A DNA stretch of 64,000 nt from Nocardiopsis ganjiahuensis DSM 45031 (GCF_000341085.1 NZ_ANBA01000008.1:62001-126000), one strand, 5' to 3'; shown: positions 34,286 to 43,565, counted from the first letter of the stretch. Program-made: numbers and translations. Notes: a model not told the origin generated them from the sequence alone.

Positions 34286-35280
34286 GACGAACTCGCCTCC
34301 TCGGTCTTTCCGGTGAGTGTGCGGGGGTCGAGTACGCCGAGGCAGACGTCGACCAGGAGGTTGATGAGGGCGGCCATGAGCCCGATCACCAGGACGATGC
34401 CCTGGATGACGGGGAAGTCGCGGACGAGGATCGCCTGCACGACCCGGCTCCCGAGCCCGGGCCAGGCGAAGACCGACTCCACGATCACGGTGCCGCCCAT
34501 CAGCCCGGCCAGGAGCAGACCTCCCATCGTCAGGGTCGAGGTCAGCAGGTTCGGCAGCGTGTGCCGCGCGTACAGGGCCCAAGCGCCCAGGCGCTTGGCG
34601 CGGGCCGTGCGGAGGTAGTCCTCCTCCAGCACGACGGCGGCCTCCCTCCGGACGATGCGGGCCAGCGCCGCCGCGGGCGACAGCGCGATCGCCGCCACGG
34701 GTAGCAGGAGCGACGCCGGTGTGGCGGCGCCCGCGGCCGGCAGCCAGCCCAGGGTGACGGCGAACAGCAGGACCAGGAGCGTGCCCGCGATGTACTCGGG
34801 GGTGCAGCCGACGACGGAGGCCGTGGTGGTGAACGCCGTGTCCAGGGGGCGGCGGCGCCCGCCGCGGCACGCCACGGCCACCGCGACGCCCAGCGGGACC
34901 GCGACCAGCAGTGCGCCCAGCACCGAGAACACGGCCAGTTGCGCGGTGAAGGGCAGCCGCGTGGCGATCACCTGCGAGACCGCCTCACCGGTCTGGAAGG
35001 AAGTGCCGAGGTCACCGGTGAGCAGGCCGCCGACGTAGGAGGCGAACTGCTCGGCCAGGGGCCGGTCCAGTCCCAGGGAGGCGCGCATCGCCTCGACCTC
35101 CTCGGGAGAGGCGTCGACGCTGATCGCCGCGCGGGCGGGGTCCCCGGGTACGAGTTGCAGGATCAGGAAGGTGGCGGTGACCAGGACGGCGAGGACGGCT
35201 GCGAGTCCGAGGAGGCGGCGCAGGAGGAAGCGGGCCCAGAGCCGGCCGGTCCCGGTGCGTGCGGTGGGAAGGGGGGACAT
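34282..35280 (-). CDS. Peptide/nickel-type ABC transporter permease (DppB-like)
   Basis: 332 residues, six membrane helices. DppB signature: LLRRLLGLAAVLAVLVTATFLILQLVPGDPAR at the N-terminus (quoted in parts: RRLLGL, QLVPGDP), the conserved SLGLDRPLAEQF and LTGDLGTSF extracellular segments, and the EAA loop around YLRTARAKRLGAWALYARHTLPN. It forms the channel with the permease half of the fusion protein. It starts 9 bases after the binding-protein stop and ends in a 4-base overlap with the fusion gene, so one polycistronic mRNA is expected. Confidence 0.93.
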   Translation of the reverse strand: MSPLPTARTGTGRLWARFLLRRLLGLAAVLAVLVTATFLILQLVPGDPARAAISVDASPEEVEAMRASLGLDRPLAEQFASYVGGLLTGDLGTSFQTGEAVSQVIATRLPFTAQLAVFSVLGALLVAVPLGVAVAVACRGGRRRPLDTAFTTTASVVGCTPEYIAGTLLVLLFAVTLGWLPAAGAATPASLLLPVAAIALSPAAALARIVRREAAVVLEEDYLRTARAKRLGAWALYARHTLPNLLTSTLTMGGLLLAGLMGGTVIVESVFAWPGLGSRVVQAILVRDFPVIQGIVLVIGLMAALINLLVDVCLGVLDPRTLTGKTEEASSS

Positions 35281-35289
35281 CGGCCGGCC

Positions 35290-36816
35290 TCAGTCCGTGA
35301 TCCGCAGGGTGGAGATCTCGACACCGGTGGGGAAGGCCGTCGCGCTCACGTGCTCGGCCATCACCCAGCTGACGTCCACCGAGGACAGCGGGATCGCGTG
35401 GTGTCCCTCCAACATCGCCCGTTGCGCGTCCTGCCACGCGGCGCACTGGTCCTCGGCGTCCACCGACGACATCGCGCTCTGAAAGCCCTCGGTCAGTCCG
35501 GGGCTGTCCACCGCGCCGAAGTTGCGGCCGTCCGGTGGCGGCGGCCCGGCGAGCAGGGACATCGTGGGGGTGAGGGTGCCGCTGGGGTTCAGGGCGGCCA
35601 TCACCGTGACGTCCCAGTCGCCCTCGGCGCCCAGGACCTCGGACCCCCAGGTGGCGTTGTCCACGTTGCGCAGGTCGATCCGCGCGCCGGCTTCGGCGAG
35701 CGCGGCGCGCACGTACTCGTTGCCGGTCCCGCCGGCGATCGCGTTCGTCCCGACCAGGTTCATCTCCACGCCGTCGAGGGCTCGGGCGGCGGTGTCGGGG
35801 TCGGTCTCCGCCAGCAGCGAGGCGTCGTCCAGGGCGCACCGGAAGTCCGCGGAGACCACGGTGTTGAGCAGGGTTCCGGCCTCGCTGGTGACGGCGTTGC
35901 GGAAGGCCTCCCGGTCCACGCTCCGGGCGACCGCCTCCCTCACCCGCGGGTCGGCGCCGGGCCTGCCCTCGCGTTCGTTGAAGACCAGGAACATGAACAC
36001 CGTCGGTCGGGAGACGACGGTGTACTCCTCGGGGTCGAAGCGGGCGCTGTCGGCGCCGGTGAAGGCGGCGTAGTCGATCTGGCCGGTCTCCATCTGGTTG
36101 GCGACGGTGCCCTCGTTCTCGATCACCTGGAAGGTGACGGTCTCGGGGAAGGAGCCCTGGGCGCCGAAGTCCGGTGCCCAGTCGTAGTCCTCGCGCAGGG
36201 AGTAGGTGTACTCCGAACCCCGCTGGGAGTCGGTGAGGGTGTAGGCCCCCGTTCCCGGGGCCCGGCCCGAGGCCAGTTCCTCGGGGTCGGTGCTGCACGG
36301 GATTCCGGCCTGTGCGGAGGACAGCCCCGGCAGAAGGCCCGACCAGGGGCTCTCCAACGTCACGGTGACGGTTCCCGCGTCGGTGTCGGAGGAGATCTCG
36401 GGCTCCCCGGCTCCGAAGACGTTGCCGGCGACGGGCGATCCGGTCTCGGGGGAGGCCAGGTACTCCAACGCGGCTGCCACGGTGTCGGCGTCCAGGTCCG
36501 TCCCGTCGGAGCACAGGAGGCCGTCCCTGAGGGTGAACACGACCTCGGTGGGGCTCTCCTCCCACGACGCCGCCAGTCCTGGGACCGTCTCCCCTTCGGG
36601 GTCCATGCGGACCAGGGTGTCGTGGGCCAGGCGTGCGAACTGGTAGTCGGCGGCGACGTTTCCCCGCGCGGGATCGAAGGATGTGGCGTCCGCCGTGACG
36701 GCGACGCGTACGCGGGACGTGTCGGCTGCGCCCTCCGGAGCGGTGGTGCAGGACGTGAGGGCCGCGGTGGCCAGAACCACGCCGACCGCCGTCCATCTGC
36801 GCCTGAGTCGAGTCAC
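35290..36816 (-). CDS. Extracellular solute-binding lipoprotein of the ABC importer (SBP family 5)
   Basis: 508 residues. Lipoprotein signal: basic RLRRRW, hydrophobic stretch, lipobox LTSC with Cys23. The mature part shows SBP_bac_5 features: TSFDPARG near the start, EVVFTLRDGLLCSDG, and SRPTVFMFLVFNEREGRPGADPRVREAVARSVDREAFRNAV in pieces (VREAVARSVDREAF). It captures peptides or similar amphoteric ligands outside the membrane. GTG 36816 has AGGAGG 4 bases upstream and starts the signal peptide. First gene of the operon; the divergent two-domain Lrp-type regulator is 140 bases away. Confidence 0.92.
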   Translation of the reverse strand: MTRLRRRWTAVGVVLATAALTSCTTAPEGAADTSRVRVAVTADATSFDPARGNVAADYQFARLAHDTLVRMDPEGETVPGLAASWEESPTEVVFTLRDGLLCSDGTDLDADTVAAALEYLASPETGSPVAGNVFGAGEPEISSDTDAGTVTVTLESPWSGLLPGLSSAQAGIPCSTDPEELASGRAPGTGAYTLTDSQRGSEYTYSLREDYDWAPDFGAQGSFPETVTFQVIENEGTVANQMETGQIDYAAFTGADSARFDPEEYTVVSRPTVFMFLVFNEREGRPGADPRVREAVARSVDREAFRNAVTSEAGTLLNTVVSADFRCALDDASLLAETDPDTAARALDGVEMNLVGTNAIAGGTGNEYVRAALAEAGARIDLRNVDNATWGSEVLGAEGDWDVTVMAALNPSGTLTPTMSLLAGPPPPDGRNFGAVDSPGLTEGFQSAMSSVDAEDQCAAWQDAQRAMLEGHHAIPLSSVDVSWVMAEHVSATAFPTGVEISTLRITD

Positions 36817-36913
36817 GATGCCTCCTGTGTGGAATGCCCCCGCCTTGTACTGCGCGTCCGGCCCCAGGTGGGGAGGACGGACCCCAGCATGGCCACGGTC
36901 ACTGGGTAGGGTG

Positions 36914-36930
36914 CTTTTATTCACGAAAAG
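36914..36930. promoter_or_regulatory. A/T-rich inverted repeat between the importer operon and its Lrp-type regulator
   Basis: CTTTT-N7-AAAAG, an A/T-rich dyad that stands out in the 70 percent GC background, in the divergent promoter region. Lrp/AsnC proteins favour such A/T-rich dyads. A -10-like TAGGGT lies just left of it. Confidence 0.45.
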
Positions 36931-36956
36931 GTCATATCGGGTTCGACACTGCACGG

Positions 36957-37976
36957 ATGGGCCGAATGGACGAGCTGGACCTCATGATGATCAACGCCAT
37001 GCAGCTCTCCCCGCGTGCGCCGTGGACCGAGCTGGCCGAGCCCCTCGGCGTGGACGCGTCCACGCTCTCGCGCCGGTGGGCGCAGCTCACGGCGGGGGGA
37101 TCGGCGTGGATCACCTGTTATGTGGGGCCCTCGCAACTGTCGTGGGGAGGAATGGCGCTCGTGGAGATCGGCTGCGCGGCCGGCCAGGCCGAGGAGGCGG
37201 CCAGACGGATCGCCCGCTGTCCGCACGCGGTGAGCGTGGAGATCACCAGCGGGAGCCGGGACCTGCTGGTGACCGTGGCGGCGGTCACCCAGCAGGCGGT
37301 GACCGCCGTCGTCCTCGATGTCCTGCCCCGCGTCTTCGGCGTGCAGTGGGTGCGGACCACGATGATCGTGCGCATGGCGCGCGACGCCGGCTCCTGGCGC
37401 CTGGACAGCCTCGACCCGGGACAGCGCAGGAGCATCGGCGAGGAGCAGCCGGAGACGAACGGGCAGCCGCCCTCCCTGACACCGCACCGCGAGCTCATCC
37501 TCGCCCTGGGGGAGGACGGACGGATGCCCTACTCCGAGCTCTCCCACCGGACCGGGGTCCCCTCCAGCACCCTGCGGCGCAGGATCCCGGACCTGGTGCG
37601 GTCGGGGCGGATGACCATCCGGTGCGACACGGCGGCGCCCGAGGCCGGCTGGCCCGTACACGTGTCACTGTGGCTGGACGTACCGGTGGGGCGGATCGGC
37701 GACGTGTGCGCCGGGCTGGCCGCGATGCCGGAGACGAGGATGTCGGCCCACGTGGCCGGTGGGGCGTCGGTGATCGCGATCGTCTGGCTGCACCGCCTGG
37801 AGGACCTCGCCGACTGGGAGCACCGGGTCGCCTCCGCCCACCCCGAGGTCAGCGTCGTGGACCGGGCGGTCAGCCTGCGCTCGGTCAAACGGACGGGGCG
37901 GTTGCTGAACGGGGCCGGCCGCGCCGTCGGCCACGTCCCCATGGACTTCTGGGCGGACCCGGCCCCCGATGTCTAG
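36957..37976 (+). CDS. Lrp/AsnC-family regulator with two AsnC-type halves
   Basis: 339 residues, twice the usual length. First half: HTH in LMMINAMQLSPRAPWTELAEPLGVDASTLSRRW (pieces: WTELAEPLGVDASTLSRR) and a RAM-like ligand domain. Second half: a new HTH (SELSHRTGVPSSTLRRRIPDLVRSGRM, shown in part) and a second sensing domain. The ATG at 36957 is used; ATG 36966 (MDELDLMM) is equally plausible. Such pseudo-dimeric AsnC proteins in actinobacteria usually sit beside transporter or amidohydrolase genes, as here, and sense the transported amino-acid-like compound. Confidence 0.88.
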   Translation: MGRMDELDLMMINAMQLSPRAPWTELAEPLGVDASTLSRRWAQLTAGGSAWITCYVGPSQLSWGGMALVEIGCAAGQAEEAARRIARCPHAVSVEITSGSRDLLVTVAAVTQQAVTAVVLDVLPRVFGVQWVRTTMIVRMARDAGSWRLDSLDPGQRRSIGEEQPETNGQPPSLTPHRELILALGEDGRMPYSELSHRTGVPSSTLRRRIPDLVRSGRMTIRCDTAAPEAGWPVHVSLWLDVPVGRIGDVCAGLAAMPETRMSAHVAGGASVIAIVWLHRLEDLADWEHRVASAHPEVSVVDRAVSLRSVKRTGRLLNGAGRAVGHVPMDFWADPAPDV

Positions 37977-38072
37977 GACGTGCCCCGTGGGAGCCGCCCG
38001 AGGCCGAAACACCGCCCGGGCCACGGTCGGGCGGTCGGCCGCACCACGACCCGGCAGCCGGACGTGCGGACG

Positions 38073-39347
38073 CTAGCCGGTCGGTGCCAGGCAGGACAGG
38101 GCCGCGACCGTCATCGCGGCCACCCCGGTGTCGAGCGTGGGCCGGAGCACGGGCGCGAACCGGGGCGAGTGGTTGGCGGGGATGTCGCGGTCCACGGAGC
38201 CGTCCCGGTAGGCGCGCAGGAACTCCTCGGGCTCCCAACCTCCCAGCCACCAGTAGTAGAGGGGCGCTCCGGCGGCGTCGGCGAGATGCTGCACGTCCTC
38301 GCTGCCGGTGACGGGGGCCATCTCGTGTACCCGCTCCTCTCCCAGCCGGGACCGCAGAGCGGCGTTGACCCTCTCCATCAACGCGGCGTCGTTGCGGGAG
38401 ACGGGGAAGGCGCCCGTATGGCGCACGTCCGGGTGCCGAGGGGCTCCGGCGGCGTCGGACTCCGCCCTCGCGATGCGCTCGACCGAGGCCAGGACCCGTT
38501 CGCGCACGGCCGGATCGAAACTCCGCACGTTCAGCGCCACCTCGGCGGTCTCGGGGATGACGTTGGCCGCCTCGCCCGCCCTCAGGGAACCGACGCTCAG
38601 GACCGCCCGCTCCCGGGCGGCGATCTCCCGGGAGACGACCATCTGCACGCGCTGGACGAAGGCCGCGGCCGTCAGGACCGGATCGTTGGCGGCCTCCGGG
38701 CGCGAGCCGTGCCCGCCCACACCGTGGAAGGTGATGCGCACCTCGTCGGAAGCGGCCATGAACTCGCCCGGGCAGTAGGCGGCGTGCCCGGCCGCGAGGG
38801 GGGAGACGTGCTGGGCCAGCACGGCGTCCGGACGCGGCACCCGGTCGTAGAGCCCGTCCTCCACCATGGCGCGGGCGCCCGCCCCGAGTTCCTCCGCCGG
38901 CTGGAACAGCGCCACCACCGTCCCCGACCAGTGCTCCCGCGACCGCGCCAGCAACCGCACCGCCCCGACCAGGCACGCCACGTGGACGTCGTGGCCGCAG
39001 GCGTGCATCACCGGGACCCCGCGGCCCTCGCGCACCCCGGTGGCGTCCGCGGCCGCGTAGTCCAGACCGGTGTCCTCGGCCACGGGCAGGCCGTCCATGT
39101 CGGCGCGCAGGAGGACCACCGGGCCCTCGCCGTTGCGCAGCAGCCCGACCACACCAGTGCCCCCCACACCCTCGTGCACCTCGTAGCCGCACTCGCGCAG
39201 GCTCCTCGCGGCGACACCCGCGGTTCGGACCTCCTGGAAGCCCAGTTCGGGGTGGCGGTGCAGGTCCTTGTACATCTCCTCCACGTCGGGGGACAGTTCG
39301 GGCAGCGGCGCCAGGACCTTCTCCGCCGCGGGCAGTGCGCTCTCCAT
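38073..39347 (-). CDS. M20-family amidohydrolase (hippurate-hydrolase/AmhX type)
   Basis: 424 residues. Metal-binding HACGHDVH with Cys117 and His119, the catalytic PAEE Glu, and the dimerisation-domain motif VGGHGSRPEAANDP mark the M20D amidohydrolases that hydrolyse N-acyl amino acids, hippurate or amino-acid conjugates. The MESALP start at 39347 has GAGGAG 6 bases upstream; a longer start 39 bases out is less likely. Together with the adjacent ABC importer and AsnC regulator it probably processes the imported N-acylated amino acid or peptide. No signal peptide, so it is cytosolic. Confidence 0.9.
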   Translation of the reverse strand: MESALPAAEKVLAPLPELSPDVEEMYKDLHRHPELGFQEVRTAGVAARSLRECGYEVHEGVGGTGVVGLLRNGEGPVVLLRADMDGLPVAEDTGLDYAAADATGVREGRGVPVMHACGHDVHVACLVGAVRLLARSREHWSGTVVALFQPAEELGAGARAMVEDGLYDRVPRPDAVLAQHVSPLAAGHAAYCPGEFMAASDEVRITFHGVGGHGSRPEAANDPVLTAAAFVQRVQMVVSREIAARERAVLSVGSLRAGEAANVIPETAEVALNVRSFDPAVRERVLASVERIARAESDAAGAPRHPDVRHTGAFPVSRNDAALMERVNAALRSRLGEERVHEMAPVTGSEDVQHLADAAGAPLYYWWLGGWEPEEFLRAYRDGSVDRDIPANHSPRFAPVLRPTLDTGVAAMTVAALSCLAPTG

Positions 39348-39633
39348 GCAGGTCTCCTCGGGGTGGGGTGATTGGGGAGCGCTCATTGTGTCCCCGGCCC
39401 GGAGCCGCCACCTGCCGCACGCACTGATCCGCCGCCGCCCGCACCCCGGCCGCACGTGTGCGCCACCGGCAACACCGCAAGCGGGTCGCGGCCCTCCGCA
39501 CCCGGCGTGGGGCCGGATGAGGGGGACCGCGACCTGTGACCGCCCCGTGGTGCAGCAGTCGCGTGCGCGAACCGGCGCGGACGAGCCGATCGGTCGACCC
39601 CGACCGTTCACGACCCGGTAGTGGAGTGAGGAG

Positions 39634-41520
39634 CTAGACGGACGTGGCCGGTTCCGGGTCCCCGCCGGCGAACTGGGTCCGGTGGAGTTCGGCGTAGCGC
39701 CCGTCCCGGGCCAGCAGTTCGGTGTGGGTGCCCCGCTCCACGATCCGCCCGGCCTCGACCACGAGGATGGCGTCGGCGGCGCGGACGGTGGACAGGCGGT
39801 GGGCGATGACCAGGGCGGTCCGCCCCTCCAGGGCTTCGGCCAGAGCGGCCTGGACGGCGGCCTCGGAGGTGGAGTCCAGGGCTGAGGTGGCCTCGTCGAG
39901 GATGACCACCTCGGGGCCGGCCAGGAGCAGGCGGGCGATGGTCAGCCGCTGGCGTTCGCCGCCGGAGAAGCGGTATCCGCGTTCGCCGACCACCGTGTCC
40001 AGGCCGTCGGGCAGGTCGGCGACCAGGGAGTCCAGGCGGGCACGGCGCAGGGCGTCCCAGATCTGTCCGTCGGTGGCCTCGGGTGCGCCCAGGCGCAGGT
40101 TGGCGCGGATGGACTCGTGGAACAGGTGGCCGTCCTGGGTGACCATGCCCAGGGTGGCGCGGATGGAGTCGAAGGTGAGGTCGCGCACGTCCGTGCCGGC
40201 GAGTCGGACGGTGCCCTCGTCCACGTCGTACAGGCGCGGGGTGAGCTGGGCGATGGTGGACTTGCCCGCCCCGGAGGAACCGACCAGGGCCACGGTCTGG
40301 CCGGGTTCGACGCGGAAGGACACCTCGTGCAGGACGGGGCCGTGTTCGGTGGTGTCCAGGACGGCGACCTCCTCCAGTGAGGCCAGGGAGACCTTGTCCG
40401 CGTTGGGGTAGGCGAAGGTGACGCCGTCGAACTCCAGGGACACCGGCCCGGCGGGGACCGGACGCGCGTCCGGCTTCTCGTCCACCAGCGGCTTGAGGTC
40501 GAGGACCTCGAACACCCTGCTGAAACTCACCAGGGCGCTCATCACCTCCACGCGGGCACTGGCCAGGGCGGTCAGCGGCGCGTACAGGCGGGTGAGGAGC
40601 ATGCCCATGGCCACGACGGTTCCGGCGTCGAGCTGACCGCTCAGGGCGTAGAAGCCGCCGAGCCCGTAGACCAGGGCGAGGGCGAGGGCGGAGACCAGGG
40701 TCAGGGCGGTGAAGAACACCTCCTGGACCATGGCGGTGCGCACACCGATGTCGCGGACGCGGCTGGCGCGGCGGGCGAATTCAGCGGATTCCTCGTCGGG
40801 GCGGCCGAAGAGCTTGACCAGGGTGGCGCCGGGCGCGGAGAAGCGCTCGGTCATCTGGGTGCCCATGGCCGCGTTGTGGACGGTGCGCTCGCGTTCGATC
40901 TTCGCCAGCCGGGCGCCCATGCGGCGGGCGGGCAGGACGAAGACGGGCAGGAGCAGGAGCGCGATCAGGGTGATCTGCCAGGACAGGGTCACCATGACGA
41001 CCAGGGCCAGGAGCAGGGTGACGAGGTTGCTCATCACCCCGGACAGGACGTCGCTGAAGGCGCGCTGGGCACCGATGACGTCGTTGTTGAGCCGACTGAC
41101 CAGGGCCCCGGTGCGGGTGCGGGTGAAGAAGGCGATCGGCATGCGTTGGACGTGGTCGTAGACGGTGGTGCGCAGGTCCAGGATGAGCCCTTCGCCGATC
41201 CTGGCGGACAGCCATCGCACGATCAGGGACAGGCCCGCCTCGGCCACCGCGACCAGGGCGATGATCCCGGCCAGGAAGAGGATGGGGTCGAGCGCGGACC
41301 CGTCGACGATGGCGTTGACGACCTCACCGGCCAGGAGGGGTGAGGCCACGGCCAGAGCGGCCATGAACACGCTCAGGGTGAGGAACCAGCCCAGTTGGCG
41401 GGAGTGCGGGCGGGCGAAGGAGGCGATCCTGCGCAGGATCGGAAGCGAGAAGGGGCGCTGGTCCTCTTGGGCGTGCATCGCGTGGTAGATCGAGTTCCAC
41501 GCGGCCATTTCCATACTCAT
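39634..41520 (-). CDS. ABC exporter half-transporter (fused permease-ATPase, multidrug type)
   Basis: 628 residues: six-helix ABC_membrane domain (about 40-330), then ATPase with Walker A GSSGAGKST, Q-loop VTQDGHLFHE, signature FSGGERQR, Walker B VVILDEATSALD and H-loop IAHRLST. Half-transporters of this type homodimerise and export drugs, lipids or peptides. A short insertion (about 375-390, SLASLEEVAVLD) precedes Walker A. Its promoter has the MerR-type geometry described at 41558-41588. The ATG at 41520 is used, with an in-frame ATG two codons later. Monocistronic; divergent from the hydrolase at 41680. Confidence 0.92.
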   Translation of the reverse strand: MSMEMAAWNSIYHAMHAQEDQRPFSLPILRRIASFARPHSRQLGWFLTLSVFMAALAVASPLLAGEVVNAIVDGSALDPILFLAGIIALVAVAEAGLSLIVRWLSARIGEGLILDLRTTVYDHVQRMPIAFFTRTRTGALVSRLNNDVIGAQRAFSDVLSGVMSNLVTLLLALVVMVTLSWQITLIALLLLPVFVLPARRMGARLAKIERERTVHNAAMGTQMTERFSAPGATLVKLFGRPDEESAEFARRASRVRDIGVRTAMVQEVFFTALTLVSALALALVYGLGGFYALSGQLDAGTVVAMGMLLTRLYAPLTALASARVEVMSALVSFSRVFEVLDLKPLVDEKPDARPVPAGPVSLEFDGVTFAYPNADKVSLASLEEVAVLDTTEHGPVLHEVSFRVEPGQTVALVGSSGAGKSTIAQLTPRLYDVDEGTVRLAGTDVRDLTFDSIRATLGMVTQDGHLFHESIRANLRLGAPEATDGQIWDALRRARLDSLVADLPDGLDTVVGERGYRFSGGERQRLTIARLLLAGPEVVILDEATSALDSTSEAAVQAALAEALEGRTALVIAHRLSTVRAADAILVVEAGRIVERGTHTELLARDGRYAELHRTQFAGGDPEPATSV

Positions 41521-41557
41521 GGGTCGTCCACCGGTTCGTTGGGTTGGCTGTCCTGGA

Positions 41558-41588
41558 ACCGTATGACCTCAACTAATGTTGAGGTCAA
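41558..41588 (-). promoter_or_regulatory. MerR-type promoter of the ABC exporter (19-bp spacer with 22-bp dyad)
   Basis: On the minus strand -35 TTGACC (41588-41583), 19-base spacer, -10 TACGGT (41563-41558). The dyad GACCTCAAC-TAAT-GTTGAGGTC (41565-41586, exact 9-bp arms) fills the spacer. An overlong 19-bp spacer with a CCTCAA/TTGAGG dyad is the hallmark of MerR-family activated promoters such as SoxR or BmrR targets. No MerR gene is adjacent. Confidence 0.72.
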
Positions 41589-41679
41589 GTTCGTATGGTG
41601 AATCCCTCTTCATTCCTTTTGCTTCCCTTCCTCAGGGAAGGTTAGAGTACTTTCAGGAACTCTGAGGAGGATTTGAGTC

Positions 41680-42519
41680 ATGAGTGCGATCTATCGAACC
41701 GAGGCCGCGGGGCAGCGGCTCCGGGAGCAGTACCGCCAGGGCCTCGCCCAGGCGCCGGTCCCGACCGGGCAACTGCACCTGCCCACCCGCGAGGGGGAGA
41801 CCTTCGTGCTCGCCTGCGGCCCCGAGCAGGCCCCGCCGCTGGTCCTGCTGCACGGTTCGGGAGCCAACAGCAGCACCTGGTTCGCCGACCTGCCCGCCTG
41901 GTCCGAGCACTTCCGGGTGTACGCGGTGGACCTGGTCGGCGAACCCGGGCTGAGCGCACCCTCCCGCCCCGACCTGTCCACCGAGGCCGGCGCGCTGTGG
42001 CTGGACGACGTGTTCGAAGGGCTCGGTCTGGAGCGGGCCGCTGTGGCGGGGATGTCCCTGGGCGGCTGGACGGCGCTCGACTACGCGATCCGCAGGCCCG
42101 ACCGGGTCACCCGCCTCGCCCTGGGCTGCCCCGCGGGGCTGGGAACCCAGCGCCGGTGGCGCATCCTGGGCGCGGGTCTGCTGACACTGTTCGGCCGCCG
42201 TGCCCGGGAGCGGTCGGTCAGGTTCCTGGTCGGCCTGGGCCCCTCCGAGGGCACGGCGCTGCTGGACGGGATCATGGAGGTCTTCGCCGAGTTCCGTCCG
42301 CGCACCGAGACCCTGCCGGTCTTCCCGGACGCGGCCCTGCGCTCCCTGCCCATGCCGGTACTGGTCACCGTGGGCGAGCGGGACCAGATGTTCGACTCCG
42401 CACAGACCGCACGGCGGGTACGCGAGTGCGTCCCGAACGCCCGGGTCAGGGTCCTGCCCGGGGTCGGTCACGCCCTCACGAGCCAGACCGGGCCGGTCCT
42501 GGAGTTCCTACGGGGATGA
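41680..42519 (+). CDS. Alpha/beta-hydrolase-fold hydrolase
   Basis: 279 residues. Oxyanion motif LLHGSGANSSTW, nucleophile elbow GMSLGG with Ser126, acid in GERDQMFDS, and catalytic His in GVGHAL give a complete triad. Family members are esterases, lactonases, epoxide hydrolases or C-C hydrolases. ATG 41680 has GAGGAGG 10 bases upstream. It is divergent from the ABC exporter with the MerR-type promoter between them; an additional short dyad (CCTTCC-TCAG-GGAAGG, 41627-41642) lies in its leader. Substrate unknown. Confidence 0.9.
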   Translation: MSAIYRTEAAGQRLREQYRQGLAQAPVPTGQLHLPTREGETFVLACGPEQAPPLVLLHGSGANSSTWFADLPAWSEHFRVYAVDLVGEPGLSAPSRPDLSTEAGALWLDDVFEGLGLERAAVAGMSLGGWTALDYAIRRPDRVTRLALGCPAGLGTQRRWRILGAGLLTLFGRRARERSVRFLVGLGPSEGTALLDGIMEVFAEFRPRTETLPVFPDAALRSLPMPVLVTVGERDQMFDSAQTARRVRECVPNARVRVLPGVGHALTSQTGPVLEFLRG

Positions 42520-42528
42520 GAACCGCCC

Positions 42529-42571
42529 CGTCCCGCCCCGCGCCACCCGAGATCGGGCCCGGGGCGGGACG
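42529..42571. terminator. Bidirectional terminator between hydrolase and EamA transporter genes
   Basis: 12-bp stem CGTCCCGCCCCG / CGGGGCGGGACG, with an inner CCCGA-GA-TCGGG hairpin in the loop, exactly between the convergent stop codons (42519 and 42573). Confidence 0.8.
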
Positions 42572-42572
42572 C

Positions 42573-43565
42573 TCAGTCCGGCTTCGCAGTGCTCCCCTCG
42601 CCCGTGCCCGCGCTGCCGGTGCCCACGCCGGCCGTACTCGCGCCAACCCTGCTGACCGTGCCCGCGCTGACCGCGTTGGCGGCGACGATCGCCAGGATCG
42701 CCGTCCCCTCCACCCATTGCGGGGTCTGGCCCAGCACCAGCCAGCCCGCCAGCGACGCCATCACCGGGTGCACGCTCATGAACAGCCCGAAGAAGCGGGC
42801 CGGTACCCGGCGCAGGGCGTACAGGTCACCCAGGAACGGAACCATCGAGGAGAGCACGCCCGCCACGGCCGCGCAGGCCACGGCCGCCATCGTGGGCGGG
42901 TTCAGGTACAGCGCGATGATCCCGACCGGTACGAACACCAGCGCGGAGACCCCCGCGGCCGCCGCCGAGCCCCCGATACCCGGCAGGCGGCGCCCCACGG
43001 TCCGGTTGAGCAGGATGTACCCGGCCCAGCAGGCCGCGGCGACCAGGGCCAGAGCGATCCCGAGGTAGTCGGTGGAGGGCTGCGGGCGCATCAGGACCGC
43101 CACCGCACCGCCCGCGACCAGGGCGCACGCCAGGTCGGTCCAGCGGCGTGAGGAGGCCAGGGCCACCGCGAGGGGGCCGAGGAACTCCAGGGTGACCGCC
43201 AGGGCCAGGCCGATACGGTCGATCGCCAGATACAGGGTCAGGTTCATCGACCCGAACACCACCGCCATCGACAGCACCGGCCACCACTGCCCCCAGGTGA
43301 ACGAACGCAGCCGGGGCCGCCCCACCGCCATCAGCACCGCGCCCGCCACCCACTGGCGGATCGCGACCACCCCCGCCGGGCCGATCACCGGGAAGGCCAG
43401 GGCGCCGGTGGCCGCACCGACCTGGTTGGAGGTGCCGCCCAGCAGCATCACGGCCATGCCCCGCCAACGGCCCGAACCCGCGCTCGAAACCGCTCCCGCG
43501 TCGGCATCCGCGGCGGTGTGCCCGCCCTGACCGGTGTCGGTGGAAGTCCTCATGGGGGCGAGCAT
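42573..43565 (-). CDS. EamA-family (RhtA-like) amino-acid/metabolite exporter
   Basis: 330 residues, ten predicted membrane helices in two EamA repeats; GATSNQ-like LLGGTSNQVGAATGALAFP in helix 1 and YALRRVPARFFGLFMSVHPVMASLAGWLVLGQ in the second half (in pieces). RhtA-type members export threonine, homoserine or other amino acids. ATG 43565 is preferred because GGAG lies 9 bases upstream; ATG 43595 and 43553 are alternatives. It is head to head with the LysR gene at 43623, its likely regulator. The last 30 residues are Gly/Ser/Thr-rich. Confidence 0.87.
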   Translation of the reverse strand: MLAPMRTSTDTGQGGHTAADADAGAVSSAGSGRWRGMAVMLLGGTSNQVGAATGALAFPVIGPAGVVAIRQWVAGAVLMAVGRPRLRSFTWGQWWPVLSMAVVFGSMNLTLYLAIDRIGLALAVTLEFLGPLAVALASSRRWTDLACALVAGGAVAVLMRPQPSTDYLGIALALVAAACWAGYILLNRTVGRRLPGIGGSAAAAGVSALVFVPVGIIALYLNPPTMAAVACAAVAGVLSSMVPFLGDLYALRRVPARFFGLFMSVHPVMASLAGWLVLGQTPQWVEGTAILAIVAANAVSAGTVSRVGASTAGVGTGSAGTGEGSTAKPD

